Positions 1 to 10,219 of a stretch of DNA of 64,000 nt are shown piece by piece. Position 1 is the stretch's first letter; the number at the start of each line of letters is the position of its first letter. The stretch covers positions 12,135,501 through 12,199,500 of the forward strand of contig OZ022256.1 of assembly GCA_963978905.1 (NCBI GenBank). The letters run 5' to 3'. A program made the translations under genes and the position numbers. The stretch is from Trichostrongylus colubriformis (Eukaryota; Nematoda; Chromadorea; Rhabditida; Trichostrongylidae). Under the pieces are notes generated by a model that was not told the DNA's origin, did not search any database, and saw only the letters and a list, made by a program, of their open reading frames with translations.

Positions 1-249
1 ACACCGCCGAATTAGTTCTATACAGATTATCTTGTGCGTGCTCCTAGCTCACAAAAGCAATGTGACGCACGAGGTATATCGCTCAGCTAAAACTGGTGAG
101 ATAAAAATCTACAATGGACGTAAGTGTGGATTAGTGTCTGTTTGCTGTCATCAAATGCTCCTATTTATATCGATCATGCAGGTAAAAATAAAAGCAGAAG
201 TGCTTAGCTGACCGGTAGTGAGGGTGAGGAAATAAATTACCTCAAATAG

Positions 250-364
250 AGAGCACGGAGACGAGGCTGACATCATGGACGAGCTGTGGCGTAAACAGCG
301 GGAGGGAGTAGAAGTGAGTGACACGAGCGACTACGCGCAAGCGGAGAAATTGAGGGACACCAGC
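250..364 (+). CDS. Possible internal exon of an unrecognised gene, cut by the window edge
   Basis: A frame open across this stretch reads as an acidic, charged peptide (around 260-364: DEADIMDELWRKQREG, then EVSDTSDYAQAEKLRDTS). It ends at a good nematode donor, GTGAGT, right after the codons for DTS. Codon and residue make-up look coding rather than random. The upstream AG (about 247-249) is a weak acceptor, and an upstream open stretch (2-119, ending at GTAAGT) does not join it in a consistent phase. I do not recognise a family. The Tc5-like element at 438 starts about 75 bases after the donor, so it would sit in the following intron. No continuation is clear beyond 3284. Confidence 0.3.
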
Positions 365-437
365 GTGAGTGTGTGGCTTTTGGGTACGATATTATGCATG
401 CGAGGAGAAATGCGAGGTGATTCGAATGACGCACTGA

Positions 438-878
438 CAAGGGAGGGTCATCAGGTCAGTCCGGCCTTTTGCGATGGGATGTATACCACCGTACTCGTCT
501 TGGGACGAGAAACTCAAATCTGCCTTCCAAATTTGCGAAAAGATTCTGTGAGCAAAGTTATGAAGGGTAGTCTCTCGACATGGTCGACTCTCTCTCTCTC
601 GCATGTTCGCATGAGTGGACGTGGAATGCTAGCACAGCAAGGTGAGTTGTGGTGTACTGGATACGATGGTTGTTTCACAGGAGATGGGTCGCAAGTTCGG
701 ATCCTTTAAGCGACTGCTCTTTTGCTTTTTCTCCCTTCAGCTCATATGAACCCAGAAATTGCGTATTAGTAAGTATTTGAAAGGTTTACCTCTTCATTCA
801 ACATCAAGAGGGGACGAAATTTCACGTTTCCTGATTTATGCATTTTTTCAAGACTTTCATTTATAGAGGGCATATGGT
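438..878 (+). repeat. Left terminal inverted repeat of the Tc5-like element, with a tRNA-like module
   Basis: This arm pairs with 2845-3281 at high identity. At about 640-708 it contains a tRNA-like stretch, with an A-box-like GTGGTGTACTGG and a B-box-like AGTTCGGATCC. The same module lies in the right arm on the opposite strand. Whether it is transcribed by polymerase III is not known. Confidence 0.8.
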
Positions 879-914
879 GAATAGGAGATACAAGAATATT
901 TGAAAACCAGTAAT

Positions 915-2740
915 TTACGAACACATGTGGTATTCCTGCACAAAGTGGGCGAAACAGTACAATCTCTCACAGTGTGCACAACGAATGAAGAAAAAATTTC
1001 CACACACACAGCAGTCGGAGCCCTCAACCACTTCAGATAGGAAACAATATTGAAGAGGTGTTTCATATTCGCCAGGGTGTGCACTAAAATATCCCGCCGC
1101 ATACCAGGATTAAGATAAGAAATTTTTAAATTTGGGCGAACAAAACTGAGAATAAACTAAAGACAAAAGGCGGAGGATAGAGTCTCGGTTGTGCAGTGAA
1201 AAATTTACATCATGTGCAATTACATAGGAAGTGAAGCGCTTGTACATCGACTTAAATGGCAGTAAAAAATATACATCTAAAGGTTGAATCATGCTTGTTC
1301 TGCAGGTATGTTAAGGACCTTCACCTGCTTATTTGATGGTATGACCGATTGAATAGACTCGTGATCTTTAAAAGCGCTCCACGAATCTACTATCAGAAGT
1401 GTCGACGGGGGAGAGTCTGCAGAGACCACACAAGACTCGACCCAGTCCAGCATGAGCTGTTTATTCATGATGTGAGTTCTGTTAGCTCGAACCACCAAGT
1501 TGGTAGCATTGAAATGTCTTTTGGAAGGAAAAACTCTATGAGGCTCCTAATATAAGGTCAATTAGAAATAGGTGAAACACTCTCTAATTCGCGTGCGACG
1601 CACCTGCATGACCACAAGTTTTTTCCCTAGGTGGCCGTCAGCAAACAGCAGTGGCATCACAGTGAAGGAGTGCGACGTAGCCGATACTGACTGTGCTATT
1701 CTCTGAATCTTTTCTCCCCTCTTATAGCAAGTGATCGGGCTGTGTGCATTTCCTTCAGAAAAGCACTCTGATCAGCGTTGCAAACCGATCCCAGCGGCCG
1801 TTCTTCCAATTCTGGCAAAAAATTGCGCTAATGATACACTGCTGTCAATTATCCATAAAATTTCTGAATATTTCTTCACCTTTTTTCACTTCCACGACAA
1901 ATTTTTGTGCTTCCGCAGCTATGCGGTCTCTGTCCTGGAATTTTTTTGCCTCGAAACAAAAGAGGTGACACTACGCGAAACGATGCCGCAACTCTTTTTG
2001 AAGTCCCTGATCCAACCATGACTTGCCTTGAAGTTTTCTATCAGAGCAAATTCCTTATTTATCTTCAAAGCCATTCGTTGGATGTCACTCTCATGCAAGG
2101 TGATACCCGAGTTCAACTTTGACATCACCTCACACTTCAGCTTATCCGTAAGCTCTCGCAGGCGCATCAGGCGGTTGGCACGAGCAGTTCCTAGTAGTCG
2201 AAGCGATACAAGGAGAAATGGAATAAATCTATGGATGGAATATTAGGAAGTTGACTTACGATCTCGCTCAATTTGTCGCAATTTTTCCAGATGGTATTTA
2301 CAGGAAATGAAGCGATACTTATTACTTACAGGAAAAAGAACGGCTTCCTTTAGCCGAAGATCTGTAGAATGCTATCGCTTCGTCCACCTGTATTAAAACA
2401 GCAGATATTCTTAACTTATATGGATGTCTTCATCGGGAACTGGCAACATACCTTATCGTTTCCCACTTGCACATCACCAAAAACGATACTCCCTTGTGAT
2501 ACACTTGCCGCACTCGGCGTCCTCTGGACTTCATGATGGGTCTTCCTCATCTTCTTCGAAGCAAAGCTCCTCGTCAGACTCAATTATTACGTTGTCGAGT
2601 GCAGCTTCCCGCGAAATAAACGAGAACTTTTCGATAACTTTTTGTTCCTTCCGAGAAGGCAGACGTCTCACTTCACAGGAACCGAAGTCCTTCAACAAGT
2701 ACGCCAACACTAGCTTTGAGCAGAACTTTGGGATTGAGTA
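915..2740 (-). CDS. Tc5-like transposase, exons on the minus strand (approximate model)
   Basis: The gene reads right to left. About 2740-2535 holds an N-terminal frame (…YLLKDFGSCEVRRLPSRKEQ… ending in an acidic EEDEEDPS). About 2300-2270 is a short exon ending at GTAAGT. From about 2222 to 1919 lies the DNA-binding domain, with the typical motif FKASHGWIRDFKKSCGI. About 1498-1110 holds the DDE domain (LLIVDSWSAFKDH, then IQPLDVYFLLPFKSMYKRF). About 1000-915 gives the Tc5 C-terminal zinc-like tail FIRCAHCERLYCF, with the stop at 915-917. These features are typical of Tc5 transposases, which bind the terminal repeats and cut and paste the element. Exact introns are unresolved, and the DDE and tail segments lie in different frames, so an intron or frameshift separates them. 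Confidence 0.7.
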
Positions 2741-2844
2741 TGAGAGAAACTATTGTTTTTCTCTGCTAGACACGCTACGTCACCTTATACCACATACTTA
2801 TCTGTACAACTGTACGCTCTGTTCAAGTCTACAGGATATAACGT

Positions 2845-3281
2845 ACCACATGCCCTCTATAAATGAAAGTTTTGAAAAAATGCATAAATCAGGAAACGTG
2901 AAATTTTGTCCCCTCTTGATGTTGAATGAAGAGGTAAACCTTTCAGATACTTACTAATACGCACTTTCTGGGTTCATATGAGCTGAAGGGAGAAAAAGCG
3001 AAAGAGCAGTCGCACAAAGGATCCGAACTTGCGACCCATCTCCTGTGAAACAACCATCGTATCCAGTACACCACAACTCACCTTGATGTGCTAGCATTCC
3101 ACGTCCACTCACGAACATGCGAGAGAGAGAGTCGACCATGTCGGGAGACTACCCTTCATAACTTTGCTCACAGAATCGTTTCGCAAATTTGGAAGGCAGA
3201 TTTGAGTTTCTCGTCCCAAGACGAGTACAGTGGTATACATCCCATCGCAAAAGGCCGGACTGACCTGATGACCCTCCCTTG
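2845..3281 (-). repeat. Right terminal inverted repeat of the Tc5-like element, with a tRNA-like module
   Basis: This is the reverse complement of 438-878 with few differences, and it ends CCCTCCCTTG before the TGA duplication. The tRNA-like module is at about 3007-3085 on the minus strand. The inner part of this arm (about 3160-3281) resembles the ends of the foldback elements at 54.1-54.7, 39.4-41.1 and 20.3-20.9 kb, so those are probably non-autonomous relatives. Confidence 0.8.
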
Positions 3282-3481
3282 TGAGAGAGGTTTAACCTTT
3301 TGCTTCGTCTAGTGTGCTTTCCATCAAACCCTTACCCTTACTGACGAAAAGAAGTTTCACAGAAATTGGTCGTGGGTGTGCCTCAAAATCAGAGTTGTGG
3401 TCTAATTGAAGTAGAGAAAATATGAGGTTCTTTCTTGCTGCTGACAAAGGATCGCGTCGGAGCTCTGCTCACTGCCTCTGT

Positions 3482-3529
3482 CATGCAATCAAGTAGCAGC
3501 TTGATACCAACCTTCCTGATCTTCTTTCT
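3482..3529 (+). CDS. Possible signal-peptide exon upstream of the TIL-domain gene
   Basis: An ATG at 3482 opens MQSSSSLIPTFLIFFL, a short hydrophobic stretch like a signal peptide, followed by a GTAAAA donor. It lies 240 bases upstream of the first TIL exon. The splice phase (two leftover bases) does not fit that exon directly, so a small intermediate exon would be needed or this exon is spurious. Confidence 0.25.
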
Positions 3530-3768
3530 GTAAAAATAACGGTAAACAGCTCAGATACTCTTCAAACTAGACTAGTAGATAGTTCTGTAAATCAAAAGTT
3601 GAATCCGTTTGCCCACGTCGGACTTTGGGTTCCCTATTTTATTTGCAATATCGAATCTTTGGTTTTGACATCTTTTACTTTCATCAATAAAAGTACAAAA
3701 GTCCCTATGAACCTAAACGATTTACTCGCGGTGCTGCGTCTCTTTTATGTCACCCTTTTTGGTTTTAG

Positions 3769-4017
3769 CTTGTCCAAACACAGAATACTATGTGCAATGC
3801 ATTCCATGTGAGCCCATTTGCAACAGCCAGTATTATGTGAGTTCGTTTGAAAGCGATTCATATGTCACATTTTAGCTACATATACCTGAGATTATTTCAG
3901 TTGTGCTACTCATGCTGCGTAGATGGATGTACATGTATACCACCTCTGGTCAGAGACTTGACCACCAACAAATGTGTGTACTCCAACTACTGCCCAAGAC
4001 TCTATTATCCCGGTTAA
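3769..4017 (+). CDS. TIL-domain (trypsin-inhibitor-like, cysteine-rich) secreted protein, last two exons
   Basis: Two exons join in phase. Exon one is 3769-3836, between TTTTAG and a GTGAGT donor, and encodes CPNTEYYVQCIPCEPICNSQ plus YY. Exon two is 3901-4017, after ATTTCAG, and encodes LCYSCCVDGCTCIPPLVRDL, then TTNKCVYSNYC and a short tail before TAA. The cysteine order (C-8x-C-2x-C-3x-C … G-C-x-C … VRD … N-K-C-V-x4-C) is the TIL signature. Eleven cysteines are present against the usual ten. In nematodes such domains form small extracellular serine protease inhibitors, including hookworm anticoagulants, but the target here cannot be read from sequence. The N-terminal exon is not settled. 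The gene begins about 490 bases after a Tc5-like transposon, whose insertion could affect its promoter. Confidence 0.72.
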
Positions 4018-4120
4018 CTTAGATTTTATTTGCTTTCTGTTAAATAATAACTGCGAATAGTGGAGAATTGTAAGATCACATCACTGACTCGTTTGTAGCT
4101 ATATGTCCCTTCGAAATGCA

Positions 4121-4282
4121 GAACTAGGTCTTTATATGTAATAACATCAGTATGAATAATATAGTACCAGTATGAAATTGAAATAAAAAAGATTGGATCT
4201 AGAACTAGGTTTTTACATGTAATAACATCAATATGAATAATATAGTACCAGTATGAAATTGAAGTAAAAAAGAATGGATCAT
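4121..4282. repeat. Two-copy 81 bp tandem repeat
   Basis: Units 4121-4201 and 4202-4282 start with GAACTAGGT and differ at a handful of positions. The region is AT-rich and lies in the 3' flank of the TIL gene. Each copy contains AATAAA-like or AGTAAA-like sequence. Confidence 0.85.
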
Positions 4283-4324
4283 GAACAATCCCCTTTCGGA
4301 ATTGAGTGAAATCAGCTGCTAAGT

Positions 4325-4370
4325 TTCTTCACCATATTTATAATGTGTTCTTCACCATATTTATAATGTG
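4325..4370. repeat. Two-copy 23 bp tandem repeat
   Basis: TTCTTCACCATATTTATAAT followed by GTG occurs twice back to back (4325-4347 and 4348-4370) with no differences. Confidence 0.9.
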
Positions 4371-4442
4371 ATAATTAGCAGTGGTACGAACTTGTCGGAC
4401 ACTATGACACATCGTACATTTGCGTTGAGTAAGAGGAACAGC

Positions 4443-4562
4443 CATGCAGAATTCGCAGAAAATTGCTGTAGTTGCAGATTATCCTGCAGCTCTCAAAATG
4501 GTTCCATTTGAAGTAGTTCGAATTATCTCATTAGATGATTCAAAGTTAGCACGGGTTTTGTA
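4443..4562 (+). CDS. Short open frame, possibly coding, unrecognised
   Basis: An ATG frame of 39 codons (MQNSQKIAVVADYPAALKMV…) ends in TAA at about 4560. The composition looks protein-like, but there are no splice signals or homologs I can name. It may be chance. The surrounding 4.0-5.2 kb otherwise shows only short repeats and a perfect hairpin. Confidence 0.15.
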
Positions 4563-4806
4563 AAAGGGGGTGCTTCGCAATATCCAAGTGATATCGAAAT
4601 TACGGAACTGTTCTCGGCCATTGCGCCATGAAATAGCGTGTGAATCGGTGGTTTGATTTTTCCTGCTCGCCTTGGCTGTGTAGACCATGTTTTATGCTGC
4701 TCCACTCGGGTATTTTGAGCGATCTCAAACTTGTATGATTTATTAGCGGGACAGCACTGTCATACGAATATGTGTATGAGATGCATGATATCGGCTGCGG
4801 TAAGTG

Positions 4807-4858
4807 GATAACGCTGTTGTTACAAAGGGATAAATCCCTTTGTAACAACAGCGTTATC
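4807..4858. repeat. Perfect 24 bp inverted repeat with 4 bp loop
   Basis: Arms 4807-4830 and 4835-4858 are exact reverse complements (GATAACGCTGTTGTTACAAA…) around TAAA. The flanks do not pair. Confidence 0.9.
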
Positions 4859-5285
4859 GGATGATATTATCACGTGAAACTTACCAAAATCCTTGCTTCT
4901 AGGCTGCAACTCGTCCAAGTTAAAGGTCAGGAGCACCTTATGTATTTACAAGGTTTTTGGAAGTTTTCTCTCTTTTCCTCTGTTTGTGTTCTTCAGCACC
5001 TCCACAATCTTCATGGATTGCAATGAGGCCCAAAATTTATCGTGATCTGTGCCTCAAAATGGAGACTATGTGACAAAAACAGAAAAGCATAAACATTAGC
5101 AATTAATCACAATACAACAATCACAACAACAAGTTCACTTATCTGCTTGCCTGCTTTGATCGCTCGATCACGATCTACATTGTGATTGCTTCGAAAAATA
5201 GGCACCAGTGGCGTTCTTTTCGCAGTGTTTGTGCTGCTTTCTATAGATTGACTGGTACGAAATATCTACCACTTTCTGCCTGTAT

Positions 5286-5790
5286 ATGCCCATATCTAGG
5301 ATTTTTTCCGCGGAGTGTCGTGTAGGTCATGTTTGCGAGATATGGGCGCCTCCAAGGTGGTGCCCCAGAGCAATTACACGGTGGCTACATATCGCGTTCG
5401 CGGGAGTGAGGGTCGATTTGTCGAATTTTCGCTTCACGGCGCCGTCAGTACATCGTTTGGAACTCTGCCCAAGACGCATTGGGGTGGTACCGTGAGGGTC
5501 CTTTGAAGATTGCAATCTGGAAGCTGCAACCTTTGAAGGTACCTCACGGTAACAGCCGACTGCGTCTTGAGCGGAATTCCAAACGACTCGTACTGACGGC
5601 GTCGCAAAGCGAAAATTCGACGAATCGAACCCACCCCGTCCGCGGCACCAATAGCTGGCAGGCATCCGCTTGCAGCAATGTGAGATCCTGTCGTAAAGGT
5701 ACGCACTCCATCGCTGCGAACGGACACCTTGCTTTCGCTCTCTGTCTCCTCTTAAATGGCATATTCGCGGGTGAGGCATTCACATCGGGC
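5286..5790. repeat. Foldback (long inverted-repeat) element
   Basis: The sequence around 5419-5518 pairs imperfectly with 5520-5640 (GAATTTTCGCTTCACGGCGC against the reverse complement of GCGTCGCAAAGCGAAAATTC). Weaker pairing extends outwards to about 5290 and 5790. It is GC-rich compared with its surroundings. Several overlapping open frames here are by-products of the palindrome. No terminal duplication was identified, so the ends are approximate. Confidence 0.6.
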
Positions 5791-5929
5791 AAACAAGCGA
5801 TGCGACAATATTGCTAGATTGCGAGATCAAATGTCGTTTAGGATTTTCTGCCAGAGCTCGTGATGCGTTCCAGAGGCGTGTTGAGTCACGTTGAGTTGGG
5901 ATGGGTCTAGAGTGCCTACCGTGTCCACG

Positions 5930-6442
5930 TCTTAAAGACAGTGTTAGGGATAATGTGGGTGATAAGAAATCCCTAAGAGAAGTCATTCACTCAAAAACTA
6001 CGGGTTTGGAATATCTATTACCGGCGAAATCCCAGCGCGCCCCCGGGCTGTGGCAGAGGCGGCCTTTTCTGCTCGGGCCGCCTTACTGTGCTTGGTCCGC
6101 CTCCTAGCAACTGATTGGCTGGGGTGGGAATAGAAGGTATCGCGGCCCGCTTTCTCAGTTTTGGCTTGAAGCGCACTCCAGAAAAAGGAAGCTCTCTCAT
6201 CTCCCAACATACCCTCGTGTTCAGGACATGGCAACACGTCAATGGAGAACTCGTCCGTACTACCCGCCTCTTCACGGAAAGGCTCCACGTCGGGAATCAA
6301 CGGTTGGGAAGGGTCCTATTTCTCAGGTCTTTGACCATTTCCAACCGTTTTTTCTTCAGAGTCCTGTAACTGGGCATCTCGACTTTCATATTCACTAATT
6401 CTTTTACCTTCCTGCCTAATTTCCCCAAACACTGCCTTTAAA
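5930..6442. mobile_element. MITE-like element with TTAAAGnCAG termini (family TT), 0.5 kb copy
   Basis: It starts TTAAAGACAGTGTTAGGGAT and ends with the reverse complement of TTAAAGGCAGTGTTTGGGGA. The same terminal motif marks related copies at about 7465-7830, 44,124-44,462, 55,458-55,620 (truncated), 29,667-30,010, 51,223-51,589 and 60,840-61,211. The interior carries no recognisable protein. Confidence 0.6.
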
Positions 6443-6734
6443 ACATGACGCAGAACAGTTCGTCCAAGGATCTAAGTATAAACGGCTCCTCCACCTTGCA
6501 TGTACCACGCATGCATTACGTCACGGTGCAAAACACTGTCCTAACGACACACTACCTGAGGGCCATAGCAAGGCCGTAACAACTTTCTAATGATGCAGTA
6601 TACCCTCAGAGTGCACTCTTGGAGCAACCAACTTTTACTCCGAATACCATAGAATTGTTGACAAGCCTGTTGATAAACCTAGATGCTACAGTATAAAAGC
6701 CTTTTCATTTCCATGGAGTCCATTTCTATTGAAA

Positions 6735-7198
6735 ATGGCTGACGTCGTATTTTTTGAACCTCGTCGAACCTCAGTTCTTGTCTCACCGGCCGGTTCCAAG
6801 AAAAAGCTAGCAAATCACAGTGCCATGAGAGTAGCATACAAGGTATTTCAAGCAGCTGGATTCTCACAATGGTTCACTCATTGAAGAAGTTCTTTTTTAG
6901 TTTATCTTCCCTCCCAATTCGAATTTCTATGCAGCACCTGAACAAATGTATGGCTTCATTCCGGAGTGGGGAAAAATTGATGTAATCCTCTATCGAAATG
7001 TGAGGAAATTGCAGCTGTGTAGACAGGACGAGGTGGTTGATAATCTACTTTTAGAAAGGGAAACCTGCTGATGAAACAATGAGAATTCAATTCGCAGCAG
7101 CTCCAAAAGGCGAGGATCCTAAAGAGAGCTTCGCTACCGGACAGCCTGTTGGCGAGTATGCAGGCGAAACTGTAGTACGATTGGTTGCAATCGAGTGA
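6735..7198 (+). CDS. MSP-domain (Major Sperm Protein family) small protein, three exons
   Basis: The exons are 6735-6842, 6901-6999 and 7055-7198, joined in phase 0 with 58 and 55 bp introns (GTATTT…TTTTTTAG and GTGAGG…CTTTTAG). The product is 116 residues. It opens MADVVFFEPRRTSVLVSPAG, then shows the MSP fold landmarks: KLANHSAMRVAYK (strand pair), NFYAAPEQMYGFIPEWGKID, and ADETMRIQFAAAPKGEDPKE, ending GETVVRLVAIE. This matches small sperm-specific MSP-domain proteins (usually about 107-127 residues). In nematodes MSP proteins build the sperm cytoskeleton, while related small MSP-domain proteins are mostly sperm-expressed. An AATAAA signal lies at 7230-7235. The residue pattern is more diverged than classical MSP, so a sperm-specific paralog is the best guess. 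Confidence 0.85.
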
Positions 7199-7464
7199 AG
7201 GCGTTGTAATTGGATAAAGATCAATATGAAATAAACGGCTGAAAATTTTGTAACTAGTGCATAGAAACCTTATAGTGACCTTATCACAAATACTGATTAT
7301 GTTTGCATTTACTGCACGGGTTAATCCGGAGATCTCTGGAGTTTGAGCAGATTTGCCAGATTATATGGAACCTACTGTTGCGACTCTACTCGGCCACTTA
7401 GCATTGACAGTCGATCAATTCAAGATCTGGAAGTTTGAAGCCACAATTCTATTAGGTTGCCCCC

Positions 7465-7830
7465 CGCAGTACCTCTTTTTCAAAATCAGTGATCGGTGAT
7501 GTGGGTAATGAGAAACTGCTAAAGTAACCCATCGAAATAAAAGCCAAGAGTTTGGCTTCCCCCAGCATAACTCCCGATGAAGAGAGCGACGCACGATTTA
7601 GATCGCTTTTAACAGCTCCCGCCTTTTCAAAAGTGGGCCGCCTCAATTGATTTTTGCCAAACAATGACTGAGAGTTGAAGTAAATGGAGTGATAATAGTA
7701 GACAGATACTTACTGTATCATTTGTCTGCGGTATCGACTGGAACTAGGTAGACATTTACGTATCGACTTTCGTGATGAACGCGCTCAACGGTCAGTATCA
7801 AAGATTTGAATGGAGCATCTAACGAAGGGA
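7465..7830. mobile_element. MITE-like copy related to the 44.1 kb element
   Basis: The right half (TATCGACTTTCGTGATGAAC … GTCAGTATCAAAGATTTGAA) matches 44,370-44,440, and the left half matches the interior of the same family more weakly. The ends have decayed. Confidence 0.4.
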
Positions 7831-8797
7831 AGATCAGCGTTGGCTATGCCGGAACCCCAGCAGCAACGAACCACTAGTATTTCTAATGCTCGCCATCGTC
7901 CGAATACGGCAGAATTGGTGGGAAGGCCTTTACTGGAAAGCGCAGATTTCACAATCATCAAAAGAGCGCGGAATGAGCGCGTGGACAGCTGAGCTGGTTG
8001 ATCCAACACTTCTCTAGAAACCAGATCCGTGCTGTTGAACAGGGGTGAGATCGGGCACCTATTACTCCAGATAAAGAGAAGAAAGCTTCGCTCGAAAGCA
8101 ACTTCCTCCATTCTTGGGGTAGGGCACGTGCTTGGCCAATTTTCGAGGTGTATTCTTTCGAGAGCAAAGACTTCAAGGTGCTATGAGTGTGTGTGCATAT
8201 GAGAAAATTTTCGCGGATACTGCGTAGCTATGCCACTCTGTGGCTACGACTTCGTTCTGAAGCAGGGTAAGGGCTCAAAGCAGCGTATATCTGCCCTGTC
8301 AGATTGATTCTAGAGAATTAAGTGTTTATTGAAATGGCCAAGCCGGGTACCTGACCAGTACTTCAGTGAACCACCACGGAGAGAAGTTGGGATGTCTAAC
8401 TAGAGAAGCAGCTAAAAATGCAGCTGTAAATGTCAACCAGTCCGAAAATGAATGGATGACAATTGCTTGACCAACAGTGAGTCACTCACTGACTCCGGCC
8501 TCAGTGCTTGAATCTTTCACGATTCCAAATAACGCGTGACAAATACTAGCCCTATTTCGTGTTTCTTTTACACCCCGCTAATTCGTTGAATTATAAGCTT
8601 GTTATGACCAATTGGATTTTTTTCAAAGGTATGGTCAATCTTATGGATTTTAGTTGACTCTACTCGAGCTGAGATGCTATGTTGCATTGAGTAACAAATG
8701 CCTTTGAGACATTAAAAATACGAGGCACCAAGACGAACATACTGTTGCATGTGCTCTAACGTACAATACCGCTCGCGTCGCTGAGTAATTTTCGCCT

Positions 8798-8829
8798 TGC
8801 GACGGTTTGTTCGCGAACAAACCGTCGCA
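8798..8829. repeat. Perfect 32 bp palindrome
   Basis: TGCGACGGTTTGTTCG is followed at once by its exact reverse complement, with no loop. It sits at the left side of a larger GC-rich foldback segment. Confidence 0.9.
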
Positions 8830-8914
8830 CCGTCATAACATCGCTCAAACTGGATGGGAGGAAGAGCGGTCACGATCGATGATTCCGTCGGAGCGCCGCG
8901 CAGTTTCCCACGGC

Positions 8915-9225
8915 CGTGCACGTGAATGGCGCGGGGCCGTCACGATGGCGCCACAGCTTTCCCGGGATATGTACCCTAATGTCAGGATGCCGCACGATGG
9001 CGAGCGGCGTGCGACACAGTGTGTGCGAGCTATGCGCGTCGCGGTAGTTGGGTCTCAAAACGATTACAACGTAATGCTAGGAGTGCGATACGCAGTTGCC
9101 TTCTGATCGCTTCGGGACCCAACAATTTAGCTCGTCCGCATTGCTTCGCTTGCGACATTCCGCAGTGCGGCATCCTGACATTAAGGTACACATCCGCTTT
9201 CCCGTAGCGTGCACGTGAACCGCAA
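8915..9225. repeat. GC-rich foldback element
   Basis: GTACCCTAATGTCAGGATGC (about 8972) pairs with GCATCCTGACATTAAGGTAC (about 9168), and GTTGGGTC pairs with GACCCAAC nearer the centre. The loop is AT-rich. No coding content is seen. The long frames on both strands here come from the repeat. Confidence 0.55.
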
Positions 9226-9723
9226 GCGGCCGGCAAGAGATTGAGACGTCGATCCACAAAAGGAAAAGGCTGAAAATGGGGAAAATAAGATATTTATCAC
9301 GACCCAGATTTTTATATATCATTCGATAGCATTTTCCTTGGGGAGTAGAACGGTGTACATTTTATTGGGGAACCTGCGTTTGAAAATGAGTTGGGAGGTG
9401 GTTTTTTCAACAGTGTATACACGGAGGCGCTGTTTAGGGCCACACCAAGGAACAGGGGTTTGTCTGAAATGAACTTTGAAATTCCTACACAGCTGTGAAT
9501 TAGATCAGGGATGTGAGAAGACTTTGCTGCCACTTCATCGTATTTCGAAGAAATTTTCCCTCAAAGTTTCCAGAATGTGAAAAAATGGCCTAGTACCGAA
9601 TTTGAGAAAACCAAAAAATTGTAGTGCCATTTTGTAGAGCTCGACGAGCTGATTCTAAAACGTACATATGTTCAGTAAAAATAATCAATATCAACCGATT
9701 TATGGCGAAAAAACTATAAAAAA

Positions 9724-9743
9724 CGCGAAAACGCGTTTTCGCG
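9724..9743. repeat. Perfect 20 bp palindrome
   Basis: CGCGAAAACGCGTTTTCGCG is self-complementary and lies just left of the start of the block 1 / block 3 duplication. Confidence 0.85.
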
Positions 9744-10219
9744 CGATTTTTAACACTCTTACGGCACTAACTGTATGTAATTACGCACAGTTCTACTTTG
9801 CTCAATTACCAATTGCTACCCCATCATATCACCATTCAACATTAGTTCTATCGAATTTTCACTACAATTTACAGTTTTCACACAATGCATTTTTTATATA
9901 ACTTTTTTTTACTATTCTTCTAATACAAATACAATTTTTTTAAATATTTTACAATTTTTCTAGCACGAATACAATTTTTTCCAAATAAAGTCCGTTACAA
10001 TCAAGATAAAGCTCAACAAAGTCAGGTGACTATGGGATGCAGTAACTGACAGAAATGGCTCATCGGGTCTTCAGATCAAGAAGTTCAAGGAAAGTCAAAA
10101 AAATTCAACTGATGCTTTTGGTGACCTCAAAGTCCACACTAAAGTTCAAAGTTGTCCCTTATTTTGTCTGCCGAGAGAAATACATACTCAGGAAAATGCT
10201 CGTACTCTTAACCATTTAT

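Larger units (their letters stand above)
438..3281 (-). mobile_element. Complete Tc5-like DNA transposon (Tc1/mariner superfamily, Tc5/pogo-like)
   Basis: Both ends carry long inverted repeats, 438-878 and 2845-3281, starting CAAGGGAGGGTC. The element is flanked by TGA on both sides (435-437 and 3282-3284), which fits the TNA target duplication known for Tc5. Between the arms, the minus strand carries a transposase in several pieces: an N-terminal acidic segment, a CENP-B/Tc5-type helix-turn-helix, a DDE segment and the cysteine-rich C-terminal tail. The total of 2.84 kb is close to Tc5 size. Frameshifts are not excluded, so it may be inactive, but the ends look well preserved. Confidence 0.85.

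Noticed and set aside
638..708. Functional tRNA genes
   Set aside because: A- and B-box-like motifs exist here and at 3007-3085, 20,105, 40,567, 49,430 and 51,651, but none shows a full cloverleaf with a clear anticodon arm.
275..709. 144-codon open frame near the left edge
   Set aside because: It runs from a plausible exon straight through a GTGAGT donor into the Tc5-like terminal repeat and its tRNA-like module, so only the first part (to 364) may be coding.
2424..2957. 177-codon plus-strand open frame
   Set aside because: It lies antisense to the Tc5-like transposase N-terminus and extends into the terminal repeat.
5286..5817. Overlapping 70-150 codon frames on both strands
   Set aside because: They mirror each other across a foldback palindrome and show no domain.
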